A program made the translations under genes and the position numbers. A stretch of 64,000 nt of DNA from the NCBI GenBank assembly GCA_001299455.1, contig CYUK01000003.1, positions 620,001 to 684,000 of the forward strand. Reading direction: 5' to 3'. Below are positions 27,594 through 36,612 of the stretch, one piece after another; within the stretch, counting starts at the first letter, position 1; each line of letters begins with the position of its first letter. The DNA comes from Clostridiales bacterium SIT11 (GTDB lineage: Bacteria; Bacillota; Clostridia; Tissierellales; Peptoniphilaceae). Below the pieces are notes generated by a model. It ran no database searches. It saw nothing but the letters and a program-made list of their open reading frames with translations, and was not told the origin of the DNA.

Positions 27594-27633
27594 CAAAAAA
27601 TAAATGCTGAGATTCTAGTAAATCCCAACATTC
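27594..27633 (-). terminator. Terminator-like hairpin between the subtilase and rpiR genes
   Basis: On the minus strand AATGTTGGGATT pairs with AATCTCAGCATT (27621-27633 with 27602-27614, two G-U pairs), followed by TATTTTTT. A very similar hairpin ends the uspA gene (41603-41646). The rest of 27475-27825 holds a looser AAAAGACCA/TGGTCTCTTTT pair and no gene. Confidence 0.65.
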
Positions 27634-27825
27634 ATTTTAAAACCTATTTAAAAGACCAAATCTTTTTTCTACAAATTTTTCATTCTAGATAAACGACCTG
27701 GTCTCTTTTACTTTAAAATTCTTCTTTTCTTTAAGAACTTAATACAAAGAGGAACAAGAATACCGCGAAAAGAAACATTCCATGTTTTTCCCAGTTCTTA
27801 CATGGAAAATAAAATATCCTTACTC

Positions 27826-28686
27826 CTAGTAATTTTTAAGACTACTCAAATGTGTATTAATTAAATTCAATTTTTCCTTATTCTCTTCTCCTATATGCTT
27901 ACTCACTAAACCACAAAGATAGTCCACTAAGAAAAAACTACTTGTATAGGAGTTAAAAAAAGTATCACTGGAGACATCAACAAATAAAGTTAAGTCACTT
28001 TTATGGATAAACTTACAATTCATGCTATCCGTAATTAGAAGAATTTTCATCTTAAGTTTATCAGCCATATGGATGACTTCCTCATCTAATAAGGAATATC
28101 TTGGAAAAGATAGCAGAATTAAAAGATCATCTTCACCAGCATCTGCCAAATAATCAAAGGGAGTCATGTATTGGTTCCCAACAAAATGAACATCTTCTAA
28201 ACAATGCGACAACATCAAGGTCATAAATTCTGCAATGCCTGTCCGCCCCCTAGATCCATAAACATACTTATTCTTACTTTCTAGCATATAATCTATCGCC
28301 TTATCTATATGCTTAAACGTATTCTTTGTCAAAATTGACTGGATGTTCTCATTTACCATCTCCCAATGGGCATAGAAAAAATATTCCGAATTGGAATACT
28401 GGGATGATTTAGCTAGCCGCTCTGTTGGAATTGTCAATTCATTTGGAATCACATGGTAATTTTTTTCTTGTTCTGCCTGTAAAGCTTGTTTAAATTCAAC
28501 AAATCCATCAAATCCAATACTTCTAGTGAATCGGACTATGGAAGCATCACTGACTTGAATAGCCTTTGCAAGTTTATTCGCTGTCATAAAAACCACCTTG
28601 TTTTGATTGTTTATAATAAAATCTCCTATTTTTCTTTCTGTTGGTGTGAGATTTGCATTTTTTATTTGATCAAGTATCTTCGTCAT
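27826..28686 (-). CDS. RpiR/MurR-family regulator with SIS domain
   Basis: 286 aa. An N-terminal HTH_6 domain (LTPTERKIGDFI...ANKLAKAIQVSDASIVRFTRSIGF) is followed by a SIS sugar-phosphate-binding domain from about residue 130 (KYVYGSRGRTGIAEF; LLILLSFPRYS). RpiR proteins normally sense phosphosugars, but in some Firmicutes they control amino-acid or sialic-acid genes. It is divergent from the PLP-enzyme and symporter genes, whose promoter carries a 16-bp palindrome, so it is very likely their regulator. ATG 28686 has AGGAAAGG upstream. Confidence 0.9.
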   Translation of the reverse strand: MTKILDQIKNANLTPTERKIGDFIINNQNKVVFMTANKLAKAIQVSDASIVRFTRSIGFDGFVEFKQALQAEQEKNYHVIPNELTIPTERLAKSSQYSNSEYFFYAHWEMVNENIQSILTKNTFKHIDKAIDYMLESKNKYVYGSRGRTGIAEFMTLMLSHCLEDVHFVGNQYMTPFDYLADAGEDDLLILLSFPRYSLLDEEVIHMADKLKMKILLITDSMNCKFIHKSDLTLFVDVSSDTFFNSYTSSFFLVDYLCGLVSKHIGEENKEKLNLINTHLSSLKNY

Positions 28687-28829
28687 TTTTAATCCTTTCC
28701 TACTATATCTATACTTCTAATATACCCTATAAAAAGAAAGTTTTATAGTTTTATTTTTAAATTTGTCTAGCTTCTGTATCAACAAATAAAATATTTTTAT
28801 CTCCTATCTTTTTTTATTCAAGAAAACCC

Positions 28830-28858
28830 TTGCTGAAATATTTATTTCATGTTATTAT
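28830..28858 (+). promoter_or_regulatory. Promoter of the PLP-enzyme/symporter operon with palindromic operator
   Basis: TTGCTG (28830-28835), 17-bp spacer, TATTAT (28853-28858). Most of the spacer is a perfect palindrome, TGAAATATTTATTTCA (28834-28849: two 7-bp arms around TT). Operators of the form TGAAA-N-TTTCA are typical of RpiR/MurR-type regulators, and such a regulator is encoded next door. Binding here would block RNA polymerase. Confidence 0.8.
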
Positions 28859-28897
28859 TAAATTGTAGTAAATAATTTATTTTGTTAGGAGGTATTT

Positions 28898-30175
28898 ATG
28901 TATTCCAATCCCTTTAATTCTCAATTAGAAGAAGCTATTCGCAAGAAATTTGCTTTTGTAGACTTTGATCCAAACTATGGTCCACGTTTATTTTTTGATA
29001 ACTCCGGTGGATCTCTACGCTTATCCTCATCTGTAACTGAACGCTACACACTAGATTTATTGCCAGATTGTCCGGAACGATATCACGCTAGGGCAAATGA
29101 TTTCAACCAACTTATGGACTCTACTCGAGAAGAAGTTTTATCGACCGTCCTAGGGGCAAAATCAGGATCTATCATCACTGAACTCACTGCTTCTCAAGTT
29201 TTCTTCAATGTTGTTTCCGTTATTTTAGAAAATTGTCAAGGGACAAATGTTGTTACAACAAACGTAGAACATCCTTCCGCTTATGACTCTTTAAAGATGT
29301 ATGCAGAAAAAAATGACTTAGATTTTAGAGTTGCCGAAGCCAATAAAGAAACAGGTTTTGTGGATCCTGAAAGTGTGGCTGAATTAGTCGATGATGGAAC
29401 AATTGTTGTGAGCGTCATTTCAGCCTCCAATATCTCTGGAAATATCATGGATATAAAAACAATTGGAAAAGAGTGTAAAAAGAAAAACTCAAACATCTTT
29501 TTTATCAGCGATGCTGTACAACATCTTCCTCATGGACTTGTAGATGTTGAAGATATGGACTTAGATTTTTTAAACTTTGCTCCCTATAAGTTTTTTGCTA
29601 GTCGGGGACTTGGCATTGGTTATGCTTCTGAACGTTTATCTCAGCTTACACACCATAAATTAAATGGCAAAGATTCTTCTGTTTGGGAACTAGGCTCTCC
29701 TGCTCCTGCTGTTTTTAAATCCTTTTTGGAAGTCATTGATTACGTTTGTTGGATAGGCGAACACTTTATAAATAGTAGAAATCGTCGTGAACTCTATATT
29801 GAAGGAATCACAAAAATCGCCGAAAAAGAACGCTACTTACTCAATCTTCTCTTGGAAGGAGATGCAGAAATCGAAGGCCTTCGATCTATGGCTGGTGCAA
29901 AAGTTTTTGTAGACTATGCAGATCTTACCCGTCGAGATTTAATTGTTGCTATGGAAATTGAAGGACTCGATCATACAAAAGCTGTGGCTCGCTATCAAGA
30001 AAAAGGCGTCACCGTTTATGAACGTGTTAATACCTCCATTTATTCTAAACGAATTGTTGAATCTTTAGGCTTAACTGGAGCTATCCGTGTCTCTCCTCTT
30101 CACGTTCACACCAAAGATGATATCCATCAATTTTTACTCATTACAAAAGATTTAATTCACCAAGTTCAAAAATGA
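28898..30175 (+). CDS. Class V PLP-dependent enzyme (cysteine-desulfurase-like)
   Basis: 425 aa, fold-type I class V aminotransferase superfamily. Key elements: LFFDNSGGSLRL near the N-terminus, NVEHPSAYDSL, ISDAVQHLPHGLVDVEDMDLDF (PLP Asp) and the Schiff-base lysine in FAPYKFFASRGLG. The style (HLPHGLVDV, WELGSP) recalls the VC1184 desulfurase-like subgroup. The loop that holds the catalytic Cys of SufS/IscS has none here, so a true desulfurase role is doubtful; a C-S lyase, epimerase or aminotransferase is possible. Strong site TTAGGAGGTATTT before ATG 28898. It is cotranscribed with the symporter gene 43 bp downstream, so the transported amino acid is a likely substrate. Confidence 0.85.
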   Translation: MYSNPFNSQLEEAIRKKFAFVDFDPNYGPRLFFDNSGGSLRLSSSVTERYTLDLLPDCPERYHARANDFNQLMDSTREEVLSTVLGAKSGSIITELTASQVFFNVVSVILENCQGTNVVTTNVEHPSAYDSLKMYAEKNDLDFRVAEANKETGFVDPESVAELVDDGTIVVSVISASNISGNIMDIKTIGKECKKKNSNIFFISDAVQHLPHGLVDVEDMDLDFLNFAPYKFFASRGLGIGYASERLSQLTHHKLNGKDSSVWELGSPAPAVFKSFLEVIDYVCWIGEHFINSRNRRELYIEGITKIAEKERYLLNLLLEGDAEIEGLRSMAGAKVFVDYADLTRRDLIVAMEIEGLDHTKAVARYQEKGVTVYERVNTSIYSKRIVESLGLTGAIRVSPLHVHTKDDIHQFLLITKDLIHQVQK

Positions 30176-30218
30176 TAGCCACCCCTATAAAATAATATAA
30201 AATTCTTTGGAGGATATA

Positions 30219-31442
30219 ATGAAAAAGTTATCACTCGCAAGTAAAACATTTTTAGGCTTTGCTTTAGGTATTGTAATCGGATTAATTTTTAAACAGTCAG
30301 CCACTGCTCTTCAACCCATCGGCGATTTGTTTTTAAACCTCATAAAGATGATTGTTGTTCCCTTAATTTTCTTTTCAATCACTACAGGGATTACAAGCAT
30401 TGGTGATATCACAAAATTACGAAAAATTGGATTGAAAACTTTGCTCTATTTTATTGCCACTACCGCTTTAGCAGGCCTTCTTGGAATTATTGTCGCCAAT
30501 TTAATCAAACCCGGACTCGGTGTTGTCTTAGATGCTGGATCAAAAACAGCAATTGCAGCATCTGAAAATCAAGAGCTTCCCTCATTTGGAAAAATGATTG
30601 TCGATATGTTTCCTTCCAATCCCGTCCAAGCTTTAGCTGAAGGCAACTTAATGCAAATTATCGTTTTTGCTATCTTCTTAGGCATTTCTTGTGTTCTTAT
30701 TGGAGATAAAGCAGATCCTGTTCTCAAAGTTATTCAAACTGGATCCGATATTATGATGAAGATGACCGAAATTGTTATGCAATTTTCTCCTATCGGTGTT
30801 ACCGCATTAATGGCAGCTACCATTGGGGAATATGGACTTAAGGTCTTCGGACCATTAGCTAAGCTTATCCTTTCCGATTATGCCGGTTTAATTGCTGCTC
30901 TTTTACTGGTTTATATTCCCTTATTAATTTTTGTTGCAAAAGTTCCTTTGAAAAAGTTTTTTAAATTTGCTCCAAAACTTTGGGTTGTTACCGCCAGTAC
31001 AACAAGTTCTTCAGGAAGTCTTCCCGTTACTATTGATGTTGCTTCCAATGACCTTGGGGTTGAAGAAGAACTATCTACCTTTGTCCTTCCTCTAGGTGCA
31101 ACGATGAATATGAACGGAGCTGTTGTTTATTATGCAACTGCTGTCGTTTTTGTTTCACAGATGTATGGTATTCACTTGAGTATTTCCCAACAAATATTAA
31201 CCGTCCTTTCTGCCACCCTTATTTCTGTTGGATCTCCTGGCATTCCTGGTGGGGGCATTGTGATGACAATTATGCTTCTAAACCTAATGGGCCTGCCTGC
31301 AGATGTTGTTGGTATGATTGCAGGAATGTACCGAATCTTAGATATGGGGCATACCACTATCAATTGCACTGGTGACCTTGTATCCACTTTATGTATCGCT
31401 AGAACAAATAAAATGTTCCACAAAGACCCTTCTCTTCGGTAA
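30219..31442 (+). CDS. Dicarboxylate/amino acid:cation symporter (DAACS)
   Basis: 407 aa membrane transporter of the GltP/GltT/SstT family. Family landmarks are the serine-rich hairpin STTSSSGSLPVT, the MNMNGA cation-binding motif in LPLGATMNMNGAVVY, the VGSPGIPGGGI re-entrant loop, and the C-terminal DMGHTTINCTGD. In glutamate/aspartate carriers the last motif reads DxxRTxxNVxGD; here the position of the Arg that binds the side-chain carboxylate is His, so a neutral substrate such as serine, threonine or cysteine is more likely. ATG 30219 follows GGAGGATATA; the TTG at 30207 overlaps this site. Second gene of the RpiR-controlled operon. Confidence 0.9.
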   Translation: MKKLSLASKTFLGFALGIVIGLIFKQSATALQPIGDLFLNLIKMIVVPLIFFSITTGITSIGDITKLRKIGLKTLLYFIATTALAGLLGIIVANLIKPGLGVVLDAGSKTAIAASENQELPSFGKMIVDMFPSNPVQALAEGNLMQIIVFAIFLGISCVLIGDKADPVLKVIQTGSDIMMKMTEIVMQFSPIGVTALMAATIGEYGLKVFGPLAKLILSDYAGLIAALLLVYIPLLIFVAKVPLKKFFKFAPKLWVVTASTTSSSGSLPVTIDVASNDLGVEEELSTFVLPLGATMNMNGAVVYYATAVVFVSQMYGIHLSISQQILTVLSATLISVGSPGIPGGGIVMTIMLLNLMGLPADVVGMIAGMYRILDMGHTTINCTGDLVSTLCIARTNKMFHKDPSLR

Positions 31443-31514
31443 AAATTTAAATCTGTTCCAATCTTCAGACCCAAAAAGGGCACAAAAGCACCTCTCTAAA
31501 ATCTCATAGCATAG

Positions 31515-31553
31515 AAAAATATCCGTCAGGAGTTTCTCCCAACGGATATTTTC
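31515..31553. terminator. Bidirectional terminator between symporter and surface paralogue A
   Basis: Long stem GAAAAATATCCGT ... ACGGATATTTTC with an inner GGAG/CTCC helix. It ends the plus-strand symporter and, 10 bp beyond its stop, paralogue A. An almost identical copy follows paralogue B (36563-36600). Confidence 0.9.
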
Positions 31554-31562
31554 TATTTTAAA

Positions 31563-34500
31563 CTAATCTTCTTTTTTCTTCCGAAGTCCACAGAGGCCTA
31601 GGCCAGACATACTGGCTAAGATCAAGTACATTCCAACACCTGGATCGTAAGTTTGTGGAGCTCCTCCCCTTGGTTTTTGGGGTTTCTTTGGAATATCCAC
31701 TTTTTCAACTGGTTTTTCCGGTTCTTCCGATGGCGTTTCCGGTGGAATTTTTGGCTCTTCCGGTGGAGTCTTTGGTTCTTCCGGCGGATTCTTTGGTTCT
31801 TCCGGTGGTTCTTTTGGTTCTTCCGGTGGTTCTTTTGGTTCTTCCGGTGGTTTTTCCGGTTTTTCTGTATTGGTAAATGTAACATGGGCCACTTCTGTAA
31901 TGGTCACATCTACAGGATAGACAATGACCAAGTTGCCATCTACATCATACTTGATTTCGACTTCTGCCTTATCTTCAGCTGCTTCTTTTAGCTCGAAGGA
32001 ATAATTCTTGCCTTTGATTCGTTTTAGGAACTCTTCTTGACTGATGGGCTTTCCGTCGTTGTCTAAGAAAGTGACCTCTTTATCTTTTGCACTGAATTCC
32101 AAGCTTGTTTCAATGGATTGTTTCCCATCAAATTTTTCTAGGTCTTCTTCAGAGAAGGTGTAATTATTGGTGGACAATAATCCCTTGCCTAAGATTTCTT
32201 CAAAATACTTCCAATTTTCAGGAGTCAAGGTAATTTCTTTTGTCCCATTTTTCCCTTTGATGGTAATTTTTAGATTCTTAGGAATAGAATTTGGATCTTC
32301 TGTATCCCAAATTTTTTCGATTTCAAGGCGGTGTTTGGGAAGATAATAGTTGGTGAGTTCAAAGGCTCCTTTAGGCTCTATACTTGCACCTACAACAAAT
32401 AAGTTATAGTCATCTCTCCTATCCGTAATTTTAGGAACATAGATCACAAGTTTCCCATCTTCTTCAACAACCTTCAAAACATAGGAACCTTCATTGATAA
32501 TAAAGTCTTCTTGCCAAGCTGCTTCTTTATATTTTCCTAGATTTCTTGGGAATGGATCACCATTTTCATCATAGTACGTTTTAATCTCTAAGTCAGAATC
32601 CTTGTAATGTCCTTGAACTATGATGTCTTTAATTATCGTTTTAAGATGCCATCTATAATCTGATCCCGGAGATTTTGCCATGACTTGACTGTATTTTCCT
32701 ACTATTTTTCCATCTTTATAATAATGAACTTCAAAAGGAATTCCTTCAATATTAAACGTTCCTCCAGTATAGTCATTATAAAACCAATACTTCTTATCAA
32801 TATAATCTGCATAGTCACTATCGACTCTTTCGATATCAATATCCATTGCCCGATTTTCTTTTTTGATAATTAACGGAATAAATATTTCAGAATCCTCTTT
32901 AACCCAGTATTTTTCAAACTCCATACCCTTAATTCCAAAATATGGTAGTTTTTCAAAAATGGCTTCCCAATTATTTCCTTCATTCAGAAGAACATATCGA
33001 TCATGACCTTCTTTATCTTTAACTCTCTTGCCATCTTTTAATAGATAAACTTTTATTTGATCTGGAATATCTTTTTTATCTACAGAGTCATCCCACTTTT
33101 TGTTTACAGGAATTTCTGAATAAGGATAGTTGGTAATAGTAAACGTATGGTTATTTACTAGACCTAGCCTATATCCGCTCTTGTTTTCACTATAATTTTC
33201 ATTAAAATATCCATTCTTGCTATCAATATATTGCGACCAAATATATGGAAGCTGAATATCTATCTTTCCATCTTCTCTTTGAATGATATAAACTTCATGT
33301 AAGGGAGTCTTTCCATTCAAGTCTGAATGTTGATCTAATCCATAAAATCCGTCCCATATATATGGCGTATTAAAATCATGATAAGTGATTGTGACATTAT
33401 CAAGATTTTTAAGGCCTGCAAATAACTCATTGTTTGCAAATGCAGTCCATCTTTCTCCATCAGCTTCTAAGTTGCTGACCTTAATATCTTCTCGTCTAAT
33501 TTCATTTCCATCTTTGTCCTTATAGATAAAAATGATATTTTCACTATGGTTGGCATCCGTTGGCTTTGGATCATATGCGTAGTCCCCACGTTTCACATTG
33601 GCCCAAATCCTCTCAATTTCTAAAGAAATTTTATCTCCCTCTTCAACGACAGCATAAAATTTGTCATCTTTTTCTTTAACACGATATTTTAGGTTCTTTT
33701 CTGCAAGTTCTTGAGGTGTAAATGGTAATTTTTTAAATTTAGCTATCCAACCATTGGCCTTAGATAATTCTACTTGCCCATATCTGTTATTTCCAATGTA
33801 TAGTTCAACCACAAGGCTTTCTGGAATCTTGTAGTCTGGAACAGACTTATCCCACTTCTTTTCAACTATAAGTTCATAATTGCCAGGTTTTCCTGGAGCT
33901 TTAAGATTTGCATTGGAACCGATGCCGCCGCCCTTTAAAGCAACATTACCTATAATAAAGACATTAGAATTTGTCCAAGCTTCTTCTTTTGCCTTATCAT
34001 CATAAATAGCCGTTACTTCAACACCGTCGTTGGTGTAATAAAGATTCCCTGGATCATCTTGATATCTTGTACGGTAACGAATGATATTTCCTTGTTCTGT
34101 TAGACAAGAAATAAAAGTTGTAAAAGCCTTATATTCTTGATTACTTCCTCTTTGAATGTGATACTCTCTGGCTTTAATCAAAGCACTGATATCTTGACCA
34201 AATTTACTGGCGAAATTTTCAAAAATATAAAGTGAATTAAAATCTTCAAAATCAACTGTTCCAATTGGACAGTTCCAATATCCACCGCCATTTCCAGAGT
34301 CGTATTGATATTGTTTCCCGTTATTTATGGCTTGATTCTTAGTCACTAAGGTATGGTCAAGCTCTAATACAATCGGAGCCACAGAAACATAGATTCCACC
34401 ACCCATGTTTTCAGCCGTATTATTTAAAAGATAACCACCATTAAATTTTGTAGTAGAAGAATTTAGATAAATCCCTCCACCAACTCCAGAAAAATTTTCT

Positions 34501-36266
34501 AATCCTTCAATAACTCTTGCTGTGTTGTTGTAAATTAAACCACCATTTTGTTCATAATCAGCACCAGCATGTTGAATATAGTCTTCATATTTTTCACTAC
34601 TTGATAAAGTCGTACTACCACTGCCATGGTTATCTGAATAGGAATAGTTAAATACATAATTATCATTAACAGTGATACCACCACCATGATGAGATTCATT
34701 ACCGGCAATAATTCCATTATTAAAAGTAAACTTTGCGTTGGAGTTGACATTAACACCGCCGCCTTGGTTTTCTCGAGAATCCATACCTTCGTGGGTACTC
34801 ATCTTGTTGTTCGCAATATAACCACCATTCATAATAAACTCGGCTGGTTTTTTATTGCTTCCACTAGTACTTCCAAAATCACCAAGAAAAACACCGCCAA
34901 CACGTGCAGTATTATTGTCTATACTTCCGGCATTTAAAGTAAATTTTCCGCCTTCTTCTATATAGACTCCACCTGTGGCATGCATAGCTCCTAACCATGA
35001 ATTATCTGGGTTCTTAATATAGGATATATTCTTGTTGGAGGTGATTCGACCTCCATTCATTTCAAAGTTTCCACCTTCACGAATGTAAATTGGTGCAGAG
35101 TTGCCTGATTCATTATTTCCATTAGCGATGATACCGCCGTTCATCACAAGTTTGCCATTTACTTCAATAAATGATGCTTGCAAGCTTGTCTTTACATTAT
35201 CTCCATTTCCATCGATAAATAATGGGTCTTCTTTGTCTTTCCCTAATGTTAATTTTCCACCTTCTTGGATTTTAAATAGAGTCCCTAAAAAGTTCTTAGC
35301 TCGTTGAATCACCACATCTACATCTGGAAGACGATGTTCTTCTAAATCTGTTTCTTCAAGAGCTTTTTTTCCTTTTTCTTCAGCTTTTTCGACAAGTTCT
35401 TGTCTTTTTTCAACAGAATCAGAATCTTTCGGCTGGTCAATTTTTTCTTCCCCAATAGGTGTTACCTTGTTGTTGGCTCTACTTCTGTCTGCACCTGACG
35501 TGATGGTAATATCTTGATCCTTTCCAATAACAATTGTTTTGTCAATGGCAAAGGACTTTGTAATCTTAATAATTGTTGCTTGAGTCTTAGCATCTTTAAT
35601 AGCTTGTTGCAAGTCTTCAAAACTTGAAACTTCAACTTCTTTTACATTACTTGCTGGTTCTTTCCTTGGAGCACCAAGAACGAGAGCTTCTTTAGCAAGA
35701 CTTTCAACTTCCAGGGTGGACCCTTCTTCTAAAACATCCTTGCCTTCTTGGGCCTTTTCTGTTTCTTGGGTCTTTTCCAGGTCTTCCTTCTCTGAGGTTT
35801 CCTTATTCTCCCCTTGTTCTTCTGTCTTTTCTTCCTCTTTGGCCGGTAAGTTTTCTTCCTCTTCCTTGGCTTCAGGGGTCTTGGTTGGGTCTTGATCTGG
35901 AGCTTCTTTTTCTACTTCTTTTGCTTCTGGGTCTACAGAGTTTTCTAGTCCAGGTTCTTGGCCTTTTGTTTCCGGCTCTTGACCTGGTTTTTCTTTTTTC
36001 GCTTCAGTTTCTCCAGCTTCAAGAGGTGCTTCCTCCTTGACCACTGAAACTTCTTGGACAGCCTCTTTCGGGGCTTCCTTCGCTTCCGTCTTCTTCTCTA
36101 AGTCTCCAGTAGGCGTCCCTTCCTTATTCTGTCCAGCCGAGACAGGTGGCTTGCCACCCCCCCCGGTGTCTTCCGCTTGTGCCAAGACATCTCCCGGCAT
36201 AAACATCAAACTAAGACAGAGGAAAAGAAAGAAGACTGCAAGGTACTGTTTCACTTTACACAGCAT
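31563..36266 (-). CDS. Giant surface protein, paralogue A (beta-helix, Cna-B-like, PPEEPK stalk)
   Basis: 1567 aa. Signal peptide 1-30 (YLAVFFLFLCLSLMFMPG, DVLAQA). Then a run of four Gly coded by eight G (36157-36164), an acidic Glu/Lys/Pro-rich segment to about 205, and a VSSFEDLQQAI...ITSGAD start of a beta-helix region to about 690 with repeated MNGG and GGGIYL motifs. At least three Cna-B-like domains follow (IVEKKWDKSVP, VNKKWDDSVD, IEKIWDTEDP), possible isopeptide-bonded stalk modules. Five PPEEPK units precede APQTYDPGV (from 1536), a hydrophobic segment and RKKKED. Paralogue B is its tandem copy with the same ends and a diverged centre. Inferred adhesin. ATG 36266 after AAAGGAGATGACG. 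Confidence 0.9.
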   Translation of the reverse strand: MLCKVKQYLAVFFLFLCLSLMFMPGDVLAQAEDTGGGGKPPVSAGQNKEGTPTGDLEKKTEAKEAPKEAVQEVSVVKEEAPLEAGETEAKKEKPGQEPETKGQEPGLENSVDPEAKEVEKEAPDQDPTKTPEAKEEEENLPAKEEEKTEEQGENKETSEKEDLEKTQETEKAQEGKDVLEEGSTLEVESLAKEALVLGAPRKEPASNVKEVEVSSFEDLQQAIKDAKTQATIIKITKSFAIDKTIVIGKDQDITITSGADRSRANNKVTPIGEEKIDQPKDSDSVEKRQELVEKAEEKGKKALEETDLEEHRLPDVDVVIQRAKNFLGTLFKIQEGGKLTLGKDKEDPLFIDGNGDNVKTSLQASFIEVNGKLVMNGGIIANGNNESGNSAPIYIREGGNFEMNGGRITSNKNISYIKNPDNSWLGAMHATGGVYIEEGGKFTLNAGSIDNNTARVGGVFLGDFGSTSGSNKKPAEFIMNGGYIANNKMSTHEGMDSRENQGGGVNVNSNAKFTFNNGIIAGNESHHGGGITVNDNYVFNYSYSDNHGSGSTTLSSSEKYEDYIQHAGADYEQNGGLIYNNTARVIEGLENFSGVGGGIYLNSSTTKFNGGYLLNNTAENMGGGIYVSVAPIVLELDHTLVTKNQAINNGKQYQYDSGNGGGYWNCPIGTVDFEDFNSLYIFENFASKFGQDISALIKAREYHIQRGSNQEYKAFTTFISCLTEQGNIIRYRTRYQDDPGNLYYTNDGVEVTAIYDDKAKEEAWTNSNVFIIGNVALKGGGIGSNANLKAPGKPGNYELIVEKKWDKSVPDYKIPESLVVELYIGNNRYGQVELSKANGWIAKFKKLPFTPQELAEKNLKYRVKEKDDKFYAVVEEGDKISLEIERIWANVKRGDYAYDPKPTDANHSENIIFIYKDKDGNEIRREDIKVSNLEADGERWTAFANNELFAGLKNLDNVTITYHDFNTPYIWDGFYGLDQHSDLNGKTPLHEVYIIQREDGKIDIQLPYIWSQYIDSKNGYFNENYSENKSGYRLGLVNNHTFTITNYPYSEIPVNKKWDDSVDKKDIPDQIKVYLLKDGKRVKDKEGHDRYVLLNEGNNWEAIFEKLPYFGIKGMEFEKYWVKEDSEIFIPLIIKKENRAMDIDIERVDSDYADYIDKKYWFYNDYTGGTFNIEGIPFEVHYYKDGKIVGKYSQVMAKSPGSDYRWHLKTIIKDIIVQGHYKDSDLEIKTYYDENGDPFPRNLGKYKEAAWQEDFIINEGSYVLKVVEEDGKLVIYVPKITDRRDDYNLFVVGASIEPKGAFELTNYYLPKHRLEIEKIWDTEDPNSIPKNLKITIKGKNGTKEITLTPENWKYFEEILGKGLLSTNNYTFSEEDLEKFDGKQSIETSLEFSAKDKEVTFLDNDGKPISQEEFLKRIKGKNYSFELKEAAEDKAEVEIKYDVDGNLVIVYPVDVTITEVAHVTFTNTEKPEKPPEEPKEPPEEPKEPPEEPKNPPEEPKTPPEEPKIPPETPSEEPEKPVEKVDIPKKPQKPRGGAPQTYDPGVGMYLILASMSGLGLCGLRKKKED
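31741..31857 (-). repeat. 21-bp tandem repeats coding PPEEPK stalk, paralogue A
   Basis: Five 21-bp units, each coding PPEEPK plus one variable residue (E, E, N, T, I in protein order). Compare paralogue B, where the variable residues are E, N, T, T, I. Confidence 0.9.
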
Positions 36267-36426
36267 GTCGTCATCTCCTTTTTATCTCTCAGTAAACATA
36301 CACTCTTTCTTGTGTAATCAATCGAAACATTCGGACTCCAGGGGGTCATAACATACAGGCTCCATGATGTCCAGTAAAAGACTCTACTTCAGTCCTTTTT
36401 CGACTTTTTGCAGCAAGATTTTCCTT
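36267..36426 (-). promoter_or_regulatory. Long conserved 5' leader of paralogue A
   Basis: About 160 nt lie between the expected transcription start and the ATG. The sequence is largely conserved with the leader of paralogue B, including GACTGAAGTAGAGTC (a small hairpin), TTTTACTGGACATCAT and CGATTGATTACACAAGAAAG. I recognise no known riboswitch class. It could set mRNA stability or bind a regulator. Confidence 0.55.
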
Positions 36427-36432
36427 AAGCTA

Positions 36433-36461
36433 ATAGTATCAAAGTTCATCCTTTATTTCAA
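36433..36461 (-). promoter_or_regulatory. Promoter of paralogue A
   Basis: On the minus strand TTGAAA (36456-36461), 17 bp, TACTAT (36433-36438). The same boxes and spacing occur before paralogue B. Confidence 0.85.
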
Positions 36462-36562
36462 CTAACTAAAGCCATTATTTGTCTTTCTTTTTTATCTTTC
36501 TAAAAATTAGTCTCTTTTATCTTTTTGATTCTCAGTCCTCTTTTATTCACGCTAAAGCATAC

Positions 36563-36600
36563 AAAAATATCCGTCAGGAGTTTCTCCCAACGGATATTTT
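36563..36600 (-). terminator. Terminator of paralogue B
   Basis: AAAAATATCCGT/ACGGATATTTT with an inner GGAG/CTCC helix, 13 bp past the stop of paralogue B. Its sequence matches the terminator of paralogue A over the whole hairpin, so the duplicated unit included the terminator. Confidence 0.9.
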
Positions 36601-36612
36601 CTATTTTATAAA

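Noticed and set aside
27650-27709. Second terminator AAAAGACCA...TGGTCTCTTTT downstream of rpiR
   Set aside because: The loop is about 40 nt, too long for a standard terminator; listed only as a weak pairing.
31622-31991. Open frames in other registers over the PPEEPK repeats, and a possible CRISPR array
   Set aside because: The 21-bp period is codon-based with no unique spacers. The frames are shadows of repetitive coding DNA.
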